DNA of 64,000 bases. Origin: Rhizobium cauense. Lineage in GTDB: Bacteria; Pseudomonadota; Alphaproteobacteria; Rhizobiales; Rhizobiaceae. The notes below the pieces were generated by a model, which saw only the letters and a list, made by a program, of their open reading frames with translations, was not told where the DNA came from and ran no database searches. This document shows, piece by piece, positions 1 to 9,097 of the stretch; positions within the stretch are counted from its first letter, which is position 1, and each line of letters begins with the position of its first letter. The position numbers and the translations under genes were made by a program. Location: positions 1-64,000 of the forward strand of contig NZ_JAEUAT010000013.1 in NCBI RefSeq assembly GCF_019511525.1, read 5' to 3'.

Positions 1-355
1 GTAGAGGATGATCTTTTCGAACACGAGCCTCCAGATCCACATAGCTGAAGAGTTCACCTGTCCTCACATCGCCGCCGCGCATCCATCAGCTCCAAATCGC
101 AATAAAGCGAGTGAATCACGACAGGAGCCTTGCGCCAATGCCTTTTTCAACAGCCTGCTAAGGCGCGGGCTACGATAGTCGGCGCATGCAAACCCTGCCT
201 AACGGCGCATCGCCGGCCATCTCCAGGGGGGCGGTCTATATCCGCCCTTCTGGATCTGGCGCGTCAGCAGGAAATTTGCGTCCGTCTTCCTGAAAATGTC
301 AGGCCGACAATGTGGCGGAGCCGTAGATAGCAAGTATTTGGGGGGATCTAGCCGC
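1..355. other. Left-edge stretch without a supported gene
   Basis: No reading frame here resembles a protein family that I recognise, and the possible short frames on both strands lack convincing ribosome binding sites. The last 20 bases contain a run of G (about 341-345) that serves as the ribosome binding site of the following LysE-type gene. Confidence 0.4.
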
Positions 356-976
356 ATGTTCATCCTGTACGTCGCTGCCATCTGGGCTGTTGCCGCAGTA
401 ACACCCGGTCCCAATTTCTTCGTCGTCGCAAGAACCGCGCTCGAAGGATCCCGGTCTGCAGCCTTAGCAGTGCTTGCGGGCGTCATTTCGGGAACCTTGT
501 GGTGGGGGGTGGCGGGCTGGCTTGGGATCAGCGCGCTCTTTGCTGCGGCGCCGATTGCGTACGTATCACTCAAGGTCGCGGGTGGAACCTATCTCGTATG
601 GCTAGGTATCAAGCTGCTTGTGGGGGTCGCCAGAGGCACGAAGGTCTCGGACGCGACGATCGGCAGCGATCAGGAGATAACCGCCTGGAAGGCCTTCTCG
701 CTCGGTCTTCTGACGAACCTCGCCAACCCAAAGTCGGCATTCTTTGTAGCCAGCCTCTTCGCCGCCACGTTGCCACCTACTCATACTTGGCTCGAGGGTG
801 CGGCTACCGTCGGCACCATGGTTTTCGTATCGGCGAGTTGGTACACCCTGATTCTTCTATTCCTTCGGCGCCCCGCCATCGCACGCGCATATACGCGTTC
901 TCGCCGCATCGTGGACGGGGTGGCCGGGGCGTTGTTCGTCGGCTTCGGCATCAGGCTGCTGGCTTCGACGCGTTAG
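356..976 (+). CDS. LysE/RhtB-family amino acid exporter
   Basis: The 206-residue product is an inner-membrane protein of the LysE/RhtB family, which exports amino acids or homoserine-lactone-like compounds. The family hallmark lies near the N terminus: a hydrophobic segment followed by the motif TPGPNFFVVARTAL at about residues 16-29. Five to six hydrophobic segments follow, and length is normal for the family (about 200-210). I chose the ATG at 356 because a G-rich Shine-Dalgarno sequence lies about 10 bases upstream and the family signature begins directly after it; the longer frame from 296 adds an unrelated N terminus. Its neighbour, the FetB-like gene, converges on it with a 14-base gap. 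The substrate cannot be told from sequence. Confidence 0.85.
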   Translation: MFILYVAAIWAVAAVTPGPNFFVVARTALEGSRSAALAVLAGVISGTLWWGVAGWLGISALFAAAPIAYVSLKVAGGTYLVWLGIKLLVGVARGTKVSDATIGSDQEITAWKAFSLGLLTNLANPKSAFFVASLFAATLPPTHTWLEGAATVGTMVFVSASWYTLILLFLRRPAIARAYTRSRRIVDGVAGALFVGFGIRLLASTR

Positions 977-990
977 GACCGGGCGCCTTC

Positions 991-1836
991 TCAGCGGGCG
1001 CCACGCCTGAAGACTCGTGCGAGGAAACCTGCCGGAGCCACAGCTTCTCCTAGAGTTGGTCGAAGGAGCAACTGTCCGGCTTCGGAAAAAGCATGGCGCT
1101 GCATCAGAGCGGTAGCCCCCATTCCTGACACTCCGGACGCTATAAGGATCATCGCCACGATTACGAACTGGTAAATCCCCGCGTACAACGGGCTTGCGCC
1201 CGTAACGAGCATCCCCGCCATCACGCCGGGTATCCACACCAGTCCCAAAGACTTAAGCATGTCCAGGCGAGGCAGCAGGCTTGCGTATACAGCACTTTGT
1301 ACGTAGGGCGACACGCTTACCTCCGGCTTCGCACCCAGACAAAGTGCGGCTTCGACCTGGCCGACATGACTGAAGACATCTGACCTGAAGCGCTCCATGG
1401 CTTGGGCGCTGGCGTTCATACTGTTAGCAATGATCATGCTTCCAACAGGCACCAGCACAGTGATGTTCGTACTCAGACTTTTCGTAAGGAGCATGAACAC
1501 AATGGCCGTAAAGCCGCCCGCGCCGACGGAGTACAGCGAGATCTCGAAAACATAGGGGAGTCCGGGAAACCGTTGAGAGACCGTGAATGCCGCCGCAGTA
1601 ACCATCCCGAGTAGAATAATCGCCCCGATGAGCAGGCTTCCCTTCAGCAAAAATCCGAGCACTAAGCCCACGACAGACATCTGGATCAAGCCCCTGACGA
1701 GGGATATGACTGTTTCCCGTTCGACTTGAACCTGAAAGTGGCGACAGAGAGCCACCACGCCCAGGCATAGGCAGATAGCCGCGGCGGCTTGGCCAAGACC
1801 GACCAGAACCTGTTGGTCAAACAACGTTGTGAGCAT
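991..1836 (-). CDS. fetB: FetB/YbbM-like ABC transporter permease
   Basis: The 281-residue product matches the UPF0014/FetB family of inner-membrane permeases. In Escherichia coli FetB works with FetA in iron export and oxidative stress resistance. About six or seven hydrophobic segments are visible, and the characteristic family block occurs mid-protein (residues near 130-200: a VPVGSMIIANSMNASA segment, then a polar stretch leading to LLPRLDMLKSLGLVWIPGVMAGML). The gene is downstream of the ATPase gene and overlaps its end by 20 bases, so the two are translated from one message. Iron as substrate is inferred from the family. The C terminus is longer than in the E. coli protein. Confidence 0.82.
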   Translation of the reverse strand: MLTTLFDQQVLVGLGQAAAAICLCLGVVALCRHFQVQVERETVISLVRGLIQMSVVGLVLGFLLKGSLLIGAIILLGMVTAAAFTVSQRFPGLPYVFEISLYSVGAGGFTAIVFMLLTKSLSTNITVLVPVGSMIIANSMNASAQAMERFRSDVFSHVGQVEAALCLGAKPEVSVSPYVQSAVYASLLPRLDMLKSLGLVWIPGVMAGMLVTGASPLYAGIYQFVIVAMILIASGVSGMGATALMQRHAFSEAGQLLLRPTLGEAVAPAGFLARVFRRGAR

Positions 1837-2572
1837 CGAGAACCTCCTTTGTCGGGCCTAGAGCAACGACCTTGCCGCTGGTCATGTACATCGTCCGCTT
1901 GGCCAGTCGCATCGCCTGTGGCGCATTGTGCGTAACCATGAGGCACGCTATCTGATCCTCCTCAGTCAACTTCAGGATCAGATCCTCGATGGCGCGACTG
2001 GCCTCCTCGTCTAGGGCCGACGTCGGTTCATCGAGCAGCAGAATTCCAGGTTTGTTGGCCAGCGTGCGTGCAAACGATACGCGCTGCGCCTCCCCTCCTG
2101 AGAGCGTGTTCACGTCGCGCGCCACGTATCCCGCCAGGCCTACCTTTTCGAGCAGTTGTTCGATGACTTCGTCTCCAAGCGTGTCACCTCGCTGGGCCGG
2201 ACCGAATGACACGTTTCCTCGTACTGTTCCGGGAAACAGATTTGCACTCTGCATCACCATCCCGACCCGGCGCCGGAGGACCGGCGTTTCCATTTGGCGA
2301 TAGTCGCGGCCCCGGATGAAGATGGTTCCGCTCGTTGGCTCGTCGAGGCGATTGACCAGTCGCAGGAACGATGATTTTCCTGCCCCACTTGCGCCAGTAA
2401 CGGCGAGAATCTCTCCGCGACCAACCGAAACGTTCACGTGATCGACGAGTTTTCTATCCCCAATCTGCCTGGTCACGCCACGCGCTTCGACTTCTCCAGG
2501 TTGACGGTTGGGATCTGCGAGGGTGGCAGCTCGGAACGGAACAGTGCGTTCTCCCGGAAGATCCATCGACAT
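1817..2572 (-). CDS. fetA: FetA/YbbL-like ABC transporter ATP-binding protein
   Basis: This 251-residue ABC ATPase has Walker A GASGAGKSS at about residues 59-67, a Q-loop (VMQSANLFPGTV), the signature LSGGEAQRVS, Walker B ILLLDEPTSALD and a switch histidine in MVTHN. It should energise the FetB-like permease encoded immediately downstream (20-base overlap). The first 35 residues precede the ABC domain and are poorly conserved, so a later start near residue 30 is possible. The 603 bases upstream hold no supported gene but contain a strongly structured hairpin array, which could be part of its leader or an unrelated mobile remnant. Confidence 0.85.
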   Translation of the reverse strand: MSMDLPGERTVPFRAATLADPNRQPGEVEARGVTRQIGDRKLVDHVNVSVGRGEILAVTGASGAGKSSFLRLVNRLDEPTSGTIFIRGRDYRQMETPVLRRRVGMVMQSANLFPGTVRGNVSFGPAQRGDTLGDEVIEQLLEKVGLAGYVARDVNTLSGGEAQRVSFARTLANKPGILLLDEPTSALDEEASRAIEDLILKLTEEDQIACLMVTHNAPQAMRLAKRTMYMTSGKVVALGPTKEVLDAHNVV

Positions 2573-3175
2573 TGCTCCTTCAAGGCCACACCTTCACGCG
2601 TCCAGCAAGATCAAGCGAGGTTAGGCCGGTGAAGGTCACCGCGTAACTGGCTGTTGGTCTAGGTGTGATCGCCTGATTGCACAGGGGGCTGCGCCTGCCC
2701 ACGCGTGCGGAAATGACTCCACCACCGGAAGTCGAGACGATCCTGGCCCGATCGCTGATGTTCATCACACCAACGCTCAATTCCGCGACGAGCGCAGACG
2801 GGATATCCTAACACAGCCTCATATCCGACCCGAGGCTCAGCGGCGCCCCCTCCCGCCGCTGTGGCTCGTGAGCAATCCCCGCTCATCACGAGCCGCGGGC
2901 GTAAGCAACCCGCGATGGCCGCCTTCGTTTCGGCGAAGGTGGCCATTTCTTCAATTGGCTGCTTAATCAGGCAAACAAGACAAAGCAAGTTCGATGCCTT
3001 GATCAGCCGGATGGTAAATCAAGGTCAAGGAGCCAGCAGCAAGTAGGGTCGGCGTGTGATGTTTCGGCGGGTGTCTCTGAAATGGACATAGGTGTCTGAA
3101 TTGCGCTGTCACCGGACAGGTTGTTGCCAGTCCCTTCCGAAACAAGATCTATCGTGTCGCTGCGCCATGGCTAGG
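2573..3175. other. Structured intergenic region, possible mobile-element remnant
   Basis: No protein-coding gene is supported in these 603 bases. The middle part (2839-2946) is an array of four inverted repeats described separately. The remainder contains short frames with no recognised similarity. The composition and the structured core suggest a decayed mobile element or an intergenic mosaic repeat rather than a normal promoter region, but I cannot name the family. Confidence 0.4.
2839..2946. repeat. Array of four consecutive hairpins
   Basis: Four inverted repeats follow each other almost without spacers: 2839-2845 pairs with 2854-2860 (7 bp perfect); 2863-2871 with 2886-2894 (9 bp perfect); 2895-2899 with 2909-2913 (5 bp GC-only stem); and 2915-2927 with 2934-2946 (13 bp, one G-T wobble). 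Such close packing of perfect stems is what a structured RNA, a bridge-RNA-like region of an IS110-type element, or a palindromic intergenic mosaic element would show. It lies about 270-370 bases upstream of the FetA-like start. Confidence 0.75.
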
Positions 3176-3856
3176 TCATTCTCCAAAACCACTTTCCCAC
3201 GCGAGGATTGCCAACAGGATGAACCCCATACATGCCAGTGCGAGGGACGGAACAAGGCCCCAGCCGCCAATCGAGAGAGCGCCACATATGACACCCGCGA
3301 CGAACGAAAGCCAGGATGATCCGTACACGAATATCGGTACGGTTCCGACGCGTCCTCGTAGGGCGCGCGCGATTGCCTGACCCAATCCGAAAAGCGCTCC
3401 GGTTATGAAGCTCTTTCCGGCATCTGTCCCAGACACGCCCTGATGCATCACGTTCTGCATTCCCATTGTCAGCGCAATCAGCGTCAAGGCAAGTGTTGCC
3501 AGACCAAAGGCAGCTAGAGAGGTCGCCGCGGCACAAAGCACCAATTCTAAAGCAAGCACAGCAATAACAGGCTTACCGCTAGCATCCGTTACGAGCGTCC
3601 CGATGAACGTCCCACCCACAAAGGCAGCGATTACGAAACCCGCGTAGATAACATTTCCCCACTGCCCGGAGGCCGCGGCCATCCCTAGATGCGCGCTGTT
3701 GCCGCTCATAAAGGATACGTAGAGGTGATTGAGCTGCGCATAACCAACCGCATCGAGAAAGCCAGCAAGTGCGGTTGCCGATGATGCAAACAACAGATGC
3801 GAGACAGGTCTCGCCACGGCGCCGCTGGTGCCGCCTTTGGTACGCTCAGTGTTCAC
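3176..3856 (-). CDS. YoaK/DUF1275-family membrane protein
   Basis: The 226-residue product is an integral membrane protein of the DUF1275 (YoaK) family, whose function is unknown. About six hydrophobic segments are visible. The family blocks are present: LAGFLDAVGYAQLNHLYVSFMSGNSAHLG near residues 30-60 and GMQNVMHQGV-SGTDAGKSFITGAL near residues 130-155. Length is typical. It lies 56 bases downstream of the oxalate decarboxylase gene on the same strand and could share its transcript. A link to oxalate is only positional. Confidence 0.82.
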   Translation of the reverse strand: MNTERTKGGTSGAVARPVSHLLFASSATALAGFLDAVGYAQLNHLYVSFMSGNSAHLGMAAASGQWGNVIYAGFVIAAFVGGTFIGTLVTDASGKPVIAVLALELVLCAAATSLAAFGLATLALTLIALTMGMQNVMHQGVSGTDAGKSFITGALFGLGQAIARALRGRVGTVPIFVYGSSWLSFVAGVICGALSIGGWGLVPSLALACMGFILLAILAWESGFGE

Positions 3857-3912
3857 GATCTTCTTTTCCGAGGGGCGCCCGCACCGTTGTGGACGGGACG
3901 GGCAAATTGCAG

Positions 3913-5049
3913 TCAGCGCACCACAGGCTGGCTCGTTTGACGCAAGGCGTTCATAACGGTCCGGTCGAGGCCCAGATGTCCGCGGATCAGATCAGGAGGA
4001 GTAAGCGCCATCCACTGGTTCAGCGAGACGTCGGTACAGAACCTGCTGTTGAAAACGTTGACCACGCGAACAGGTACCTTCCCAGTGTTTTCGATGTAGT
4101 GTCCCAGGGTCTTGGGAACGAACCCGACATCGCCAGGCATGAAGTCGAAGGTACGAGCCTTATTGGTGGCATCGAACACAGTCATGCGCGCCTGGCCTTC
4201 GATGTAGTACTGCCACTCGTCGGCATCGGGGTGCCAGTGCATCTCGCGCATCCCCCCAGGCTCGATCTCTATCACCAAAGCCGACAACGTCGTCATCGGG
4301 AAGACACGCGAATCTATGGTCTTCACCGTGCCGCCACTATAACGTTCCGGCTCGATCTTGGACGCAAGCAGGACATAGGGGTCCCGCGGTGGCTTGTGCG
4401 GCAACTGACCTCGGACAACGTCGAGCGGCGGCGGGACCGGCTGACGGAAGATGTATTTTTCCGATTTGGGAATGTTTGCGAAGTGCGCGCTCCCAACTCC
4501 GAAGTTCTTCGCCAGAACCTCTGGAGGAGTGTGCGCAAGGTATTCAGTGATTAGCAACGTTTCGTTTTCCGAGAAATTGCCGTCATCGAACACAAGCAGA
4601 AACTCGGTCCCATCCTCCATTCCTTGGATAGCGTGAGGAACGCCGGCCGGCACCAGCCACATATCGCCTGGGTTGAGGTCATCGATCGAGAGATTTCCCT
4701 CCGCGTCGACGACAGTCAGGCGAGCTGTCCCGTCGAGAATGTAGGCCCATTCCGCTTCCTTGTGCCAATGCAACTCGCGGACGACGCCGGGACCTAGCCG
4801 CATGTTGACCCCTGCCATCGATTTCGAGGCGGGAAAATCCCTCACCGTCACCTCGCGAGCCCAACCGCCGTCCTCCAGTCGGTTATGGGCAAGCGAGAAG
4901 GGAAATTTAAGGTTTGGAAGCGAACCGTTATCGGTATTAGGAGGCAGAAGGAGATCCGGATTCTGCAGGTCGACAGTTAGATTGCGCGGTCCGGGATCGT
5001 TTGCACCGCGGGTTCCGCGGACGGGTTCAACTGTGGTTTGATCAGTCAT
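3913..5049 (-). CDS. oxdC: Bicupin oxalate decarboxylase
   Basis: This 378-residue bicupin should convert oxalate to formate and carbon dioxide with manganese. Both cupin metal sites are complete: His94, His96, Glu100 and His139 in the first cupin, and His271, His273, Glu278 and His317 in the second. The mobile lid after the first cupin reads SENE at residues 160-163; the glutamate at 161 matches the residue needed for decarboxylase rather than oxidase activity, and the usual final Ser/Thr is Glu here. No signal peptide is seen, so it is probably cytoplasmic. Oxalate is a common plant compound, which suits a rhizosphere bacterium. Confidence 0.88.
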   Translation of the reverse strand: MTDQTTVEPVRGTRGANDPGPRNLTVDLQNPDLLLPPNTDNGSLPNLKFPFSLAHNRLEDGGWAREVTVRDFPASKSMAGVNMRLGPGVVRELHWHKEAEWAYILDGTARLTVVDAEGNLSIDDLNPGDMWLVPAGVPHAIQGMEDGTEFLLVFDDGNFSENETLLITEYLAHTPPEVLAKNFGVGSAHFANIPKSEKYIFRQPVPPPLDVVRGQLPHKPPRDPYVLLASKIEPERYSGGTVKTIDSRVFPMTTLSALVIEIEPGGMREMHWHPDADEWQYYIEGQARMTVFDATNKARTFDFMPGDVGFVPKTLGHYIENTGKVPVRVVNVFNSRFCTDVSLNQWMALTPPDLIRGHLGLDRTVMNALRQTSQPVVR

Positions 5050-5378
5050 GTAACAATCCTCACGTGATTATGCTGGCATTTGTTGAGACGCGTGCCGCGT
5101 GATGGTGACGATGTGAGGATCGCAATTTAAGAGCTCGAATGATTGTCGAAACCGCCTCCGAATGCGCAATCTTTCGAAAAAGCCAATTGCGTCTCGTTGC
5201 GAATGTCAATCCCTGCGAGGTCGTTAATGCTGAAGCTATGGGAGACTTGAGAGAATATCATCGTGGACGGGAGGCCTAACGGCGCGGCCTCTCATGTGAT
5301 AATTGGACGGGTATAACGCTCACATATCCCAGGCACACCGCGGGCTACTTTCGGACGCATTTCCTAGATCCCAGCTCA
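5050..5378. other. Gene-free stretch upstream of oxdC
   Basis: No supported coding sequence. This presumably holds the oxdC promoter (minus strand, just above 5049). Nothing recognisable as a repeat or RNA gene was seen apart from a short GC-rich inverted repeat near 5272-5292. Confidence 0.4.
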
Positions 5379-5585
5379 TTGTCAGCGAGCGCCAACCGGA
5401 TCCGCGACGACGCGGCAGCCCTCAATCATAATCAGCCCGGAGATCCCGAGAAGTTCGCTCGGCAGGTCGTCGCCTTCGCCGACTTCGATCAGCCACCGGT
5501 GCGCATGCCGTTCGGGAGCGACACCGTTACCGCGATCGGTGACGGAACGTGTCAGTCTCGACCAACTTCTGAGATATGTCCGTGA
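5379..5585 (+). pseudogene. C-terminal remnant of a short-chain dehydrogenase
   Basis: The plus-strand frame around 5385-5540 translates to a segment (RDDAAALNHNQPGDPEKFA followed by a DQPPVRMPFGSDTV block) that matches the extreme C terminus of a common group of short-chain dehydrogenases, where a GDP-x-K helix and an (N/Q)PPLRLPLGSD motif are typical. No Rossmann fold or YxxxK catalytic part lies upstream in any frame, so this is a truncated remnant of roughly 60 residues. It suggests a deletion or insertion boundary between oxdC and the epimerase gene. Confidence 0.6.
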
Positions 5586-5808
5586 CCATTGAAGGCTGAA
5601 GCCGACCTCGCGTACTTCTCGCGTTGTCGAGTCTGGGCTCTTGAAGGACTCGAACCGCCGGCCCTGCTGTTCCACGGGTCGTGTAGCGAGGTCGTGCGGA
5701 GAGTTCTGGCGGGCAAGGCGGTCTTCCCTCCCTCAAAGCCCCGATGTCGATTTCACTCTTCAATGGGGCGGCATCCGTGGCCGCTCAGGAACTCAAGCGA
5801 GCCGGACG

Positions 5809-6783
5809 CTAACGACCAAAGATGTTGTGATCTCGCAACCAAGTCAGATAGTCATTGAACGCAGCTTGAAGACCATGCTCGGACGTCGGACCAAACTCTT
5901 CATGGAACAATTCCCATGAGAGCCGCCCGCCATCGGTCTCACCATAGACTTCCACATTCCCAAGTTTGGCAACGGAAAAATCAAAGCTTGGAAATTTGAC
6001 CGTTAGCAACTCTGCCCATGCAGATAACGGCCAGCATTCCTCTGGTCCAAGGTTGTAGACGGTCTTAGATGTAGCCTCCGAGGCCAATTTGATAAGTGCC
6101 GCCGCCGCATCCCGGCTATAGTGCCAGTTCTTGTTTTTGTCGAAGGGAATGATCGCCCGCTCGCCGCGGTGAGCCATGCGTGTCAGCTGATAAATCGGGC
6201 TCATCGTATCGCGAAACCCTGTCTGATGTTCCCATGGACCGAATGCGGTGCCGATGCGACCGATTGCATAAGGCAGCTTCCAAAGTGTCGCAATCCGAGC
6301 CACAATTCCTTCGGCGGCAGATTTGCTGATGCCGTATAGCGTCGAGACCTGATGCGGGACGTCTTCGGTCAATATCATCCCGTCGGGTCGCAACTCTTCG
6401 GAATAGACGCCAGCAGAACCCAGATACACGAATTTCTCGACGCCGGCTTCGCCGGCCGCGGTCACCACACTTGCCGTCCCGGCGAGATTGATGTCGATAA
6501 TCATGCTGCCGTGATGTTGTTCGCGGTGACTGTCGGATGTGACAACCGCCCCGTGAAGAACATGGCTGACCTTATGGCGCAGCAATGCATTCCTGACGTT
6601 TGCTTGATCGCGGACATCGCCTTCGACATTCACGAGTTCACCATTCAGCCCTCCCAGATGTTTTAAGACAGACGAGGACATGGGTTGGTTGCTGAACGCG
6701 ATTACCCGATGCCCGTCCCGTAGGAGCTGTTCAACGATATTAGTGCCGATGAAGCCGGTCGCGCCGGTAACGAGAAAGTTCAC
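5809..6783 (-). CDS. NAD-dependent epimerase/dehydratase (extended SDR)
   Basis: The 324-residue protein has an N-terminal Rossmann nucleotide-binding motif TGATGFIG at residues 6-13 and the catalytic YxxxK as YGISK near residue 151, typical of extended short-chain dehydrogenases acting on nucleotide sugars or other hydroxy compounds. The arrangement (GSAGVYSE block before YGISK, then GRIGTAFGP) fits the NAD(P)-dependent epimerase family. It is divergent from the ABC importer operon with a 167-base promoter region between, so it may belong to the same catabolic regulon. The substrate is not evident. Confidence 0.82.
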   Translation of the reverse strand: MNFLVTGATGFIGTNIVEQLLRDGHRVIAFSNQPMSSSVLKHLGGLNGELVNVEGDVRDQANVRNALLRHKVSHVLHGAVVTSDSHREQHHGSMIIDINLAGTASVVTAAGEAGVEKFVYLGSAGVYSEELRPDGMILTEDVPHQVSTLYGISKSAAEGIVARIATLWKLPYAIGRIGTAFGPWEHQTGFRDTMSPIYQLTRMAHRGERAIIPFDKNKNWHYSRDAAAALIKLASEATSKTVYNLGPEECWPLSAWAELLTVKFPSFDFSVAKLGNVEVYGETDGGRLSWELFHEEFGPTSEHGLQAAFNDYLTWLRDHNIFGR

Positions 6784-6856
6784 GTGTTCTCTCCTGCCGT
6801 ATAATGGGGCATCTCATAACGATGGTCATTTTTTTCGCAATACCGACTGTATTCGC

Positions 6857-6905
6857 TTGACAGAACCTATGACAGACGATCATTCTCTATGCAAGACGCT
6901 GTTCT
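6857..6905 (+). promoter_or_regulatory. Putative promoter and operator of the ureide/pyrimidine importer operon
   Basis: A TTGACA hexamer (6857-6862) is followed by a segment (6882-6893, ATTCTCTATGCA; GTTCT at 6901-6905) that recurs with the same spacing at 13033-13056 in front of the cysteine hydrolase gene. The shared element overlaps or follows the likely -10 region, as an operator would. The linked IclR-type regulator (16247-17158) is the obvious candidate to bind it. Confidence 0.45.
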
Positions 6906-6950
6906 TTTAGGAAGACAGTTTAGTCGCAAAAAGGGGAACCGGAGAAAAAC

Positions 6951-8255
6951 ATGACCGAAAGCAAACTCACGACGCGCCGCTCGCTTCTTAAGACCGGCCT
7001 GGGCATGGCGGCGGCAGGCGCACTGCCGATACGCGTCTGGGCGCAGGCCTCTACCACGCCCAAGATTCCGGAAAAAACCGTCAGAATGGGAGGGTTCGCC
7101 GTAACGAACCACGGCTGGACGATGCTCCTGTCACAATCAGGCTTTCTGAAGGATGTCGGGATCACGATGGAGGGCGGTGCACCTAAGCTGCTGCGTGAAA
7201 CGCAGGTCCTCCCGCAACTCAACAACGGTGAACTCGACATCACGACGATGTGGTTCGGTATGGTCTCGCAGGCCCTTGACAAGGAAGTCAAGGCCCGTCC
7301 GATCCTGACCTACAGCTACTTCCAAGGCAACACCATCCTCGCGAGCCCAACATCCGGTTTCAAGACAGTGGACGAATTCGTCGCAGAAGGAATGCCGTGG
7401 GACAAGGCTGCCGCCGCAGCAATTGAGCAGATGCGCGGCAAGCGCTTCGCGATTACGGCAAGCCCGAGCACCTATCAATGGAACGACTTTGCCCTGTCGC
7501 TGGGCGGAATGTCGATGAAGGACACCCAGACAGTTCCGGTGGAGGACCCGCGTGCGGTGCAGCTGGCGATCGGCAACCAGATCGATTTCGCCGCTCCGGG
7601 GGGCGCCGTCCAAGTTTACCAACTGCAATTCCAGGCCGGCTGGAAGCCGATCATGAGCACCCGCCAAATGATCAAATATATGCCGACCGGCACGGGTTCT
7701 GCGGTCAACGACCTGTTGAACTACGACCTGATGATGTGCACCGACGATTATCTCCGCGACAATAAGGACACGATCTACCGCTGGTGCGGAGCAACCTTTC
7801 GCACGCTCGATTTCATCTTCGGCGCGACGCAGAAGCAAGCCCTGTCAAAATACGCGCCCTTCATAAGCGCCAATACGGGAGCTCAGATGGACCCGGACGC
7901 GATCAAGTTCATTTTCGAGCAGATCGATCCGTTCTTCCAATGGAAAGATCAGGCTTCCATCTGGGAGGACGAGAAGTTCCCACTTTATTACAAGAACCTC
8001 TACTCCTACCAGATCAAGAAATTCATCGCCGCCGGCACGATCGCCGACAAGGCCTACGATCTCGACGAGGTCTTCCAGGCAAAGCGGATCTGGAAGGACC
8101 TGAGCGAGATGAAGACGAAGACCGAAGCCTTGCAGGCCAAGCTCGACGCAACGGCGTCGGACGATCGTAAGACCTTGGCAGCAGAAGCAAAACGGCACTA
8201 CGATCAGTTCAACTATTTCGATGCTCTTCGCTTCGCGGAAGCTGCAGTGTCATGA
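6951..8255 (+). CDS. ABC transporter substrate-binding protein, NitT/TauT type
   Basis: The 434-residue protein begins with a twin-arginine-like leader (TTRRSLLKTG at residues 7-16, then a hydrophobic stretch ending near AxA at about 32), so it is probably exported by Tat. The rest resembles NMT1/THI5-like periplasmic binding proteins of the nitrate/sulfonate/pyrimidine-precursor group. It starts a four-gene import operon: the downstream permease overlaps by ATGA at 8252. Genes for hydantoin/ureide hydrolysis follow, so a cyclic ureide or pyrimidine-type substrate is inferred. At 434 residues it is longer than the usual 320-350, with extra helical sequence at the C terminus. Confidence 0.82.
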   Translation: MTESKLTTRRSLLKTGLGMAAAGALPIRVWAQASTTPKIPEKTVRMGGFAVTNHGWTMLLSQSGFLKDVGITMEGGAPKLLRETQVLPQLNNGELDITTMWFGMVSQALDKEVKARPILTYSYFQGNTILASPTSGFKTVDEFVAEGMPWDKAAAAAIEQMRGKRFAITASPSTYQWNDFALSLGGMSMKDTQTVPVEDPRAVQLAIGNQIDFAAPGGAVQVYQLQFQAGWKPIMSTRQMIKYMPTGTGSAVNDLLNYDLMMCTDDYLRDNKDTIYRWCGATFRTLDFIFGATQKQALSKYAPFISANTGAQMDPDAIKFIFEQIDPFFQWKDQASIWEDEKFPLYYKNLYSYQIKKFIAAGTIADKAYDLDEVFQAKRIWKDLSEMKTKTEALQAKLDATASDDRKTLAAEAKRHYDQFNYFDALRFAEAAVS

Positions 8256-9088
8256 CAGTGACAGAAAGTATCGACAAGCCCGTGCCGCATGATGCCTCTA
8301 TCGGACGAAACTTCACCAAGCTGGGAGGCGCGATCGCGCTTCCCATTCTAGGCTTCATCGCAATCGGTGTCCTGTGGCAGATCGGCAGTTTTGCGCTCGG
8401 TCGATATCTGCCTCCGCCAATCGACGTTGCCCGGGCAGCCTTCGAGAACCTCTTTCAGAGTCGCTACCTGGTCGGATTGGGAATGCCGGAGGGAGGTTTC
8501 CTTCCCCATCTCATATCGACGCTCTTGACCGTGATCAGTGGTCTTGTGATCGGAGCTCTGGTCGGCACGGCAACAGGCAGCCTTGCTGCCTATAGCCCGA
8601 TCGTTACTGCTGTCTTCAATCCGATCGTCAATGTCTTCGGCAATATTCCGATCATGGTCGCAGCTCCGTTCTTCCTGATCTGGTTCGGTGTTGCGGAAGC
8701 CTCCAAGGTCTTGCTCGTTGCCCTTTATTCTGCCGTGCTCCTGCATGTCTTCATGTATCGAGCCATTCGCAATGTGAGGCCACACTTTGTCGAGTACGCC
8801 AGGACGCTCGGGGCGCGCCCCCTTGCCGTCTATCGGCAGGTGCATCTGCCCGGAGCACTCCCCGAGCTTTTCGGCGGGCTGCGCGCAGCACTCGGGGCCT
8901 CTTGGGGACTTGCAGCGATCACCGAACTTCTCGGTAGCACAAGCGGTGTCGGCCGCATCATCATCACCGCCTGGGGCGTGAGCGACGTAGCGCTCATGCT
9001 TGCGGGCCTGTTCTGGCTTTGCCTGATCGCACTTACCTGCGATGGGTTGCTAATGGCTGCGCGCCGTTACGTGCTGCGCTGGATGTAG
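8252..9088 (+). CDS. ABC transporter permease, SsuC/TauC type
   Basis: This 278-residue inner-membrane permease has about six hydrophobic segments and the BPD-transport EAA loop (EYARTLGARPLAVYRQVHLP at about residues 180-199, then LPELFGGLRAALGASWG). The start overlaps the stop of the binding-protein gene (ATGA), which indicates translational coupling. It pairs with a second permease (9862-10731) rather than forming a homodimer, which is less common among NitT/TauT systems. Confidence 0.85.
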   Translation: MTVTESIDKPVPHDASIGRNFTKLGGAIALPILGFIAIGVLWQIGSFALGRYLPPPIDVARAAFENLFQSRYLVGLGMPEGGFLPHLISTLLTVISGLVIGALVGTATGSLAAYSPIVTAVFNPIVNVFGNIPIMVAAPFFLIWFGVAEASKVLLVALYSAVLLHVFMYRAIRNVRPHFVEYARTLGARPLAVYRQVHLPGALPELFGGLRAALGASWGLAAITELLGSTSGVGRIIITAWGVSDVALMLAGLFWLCLIALTCDGLLMAARRYVLRWM

Positions 9089-9097
9089 GAGTTGACA

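Noticed and set aside
3769..4554. Plus-strand frame of about 261 codons
   Set aside because: Antisense to the clear oxalate decarboxylase gene and has no recognisable domain.
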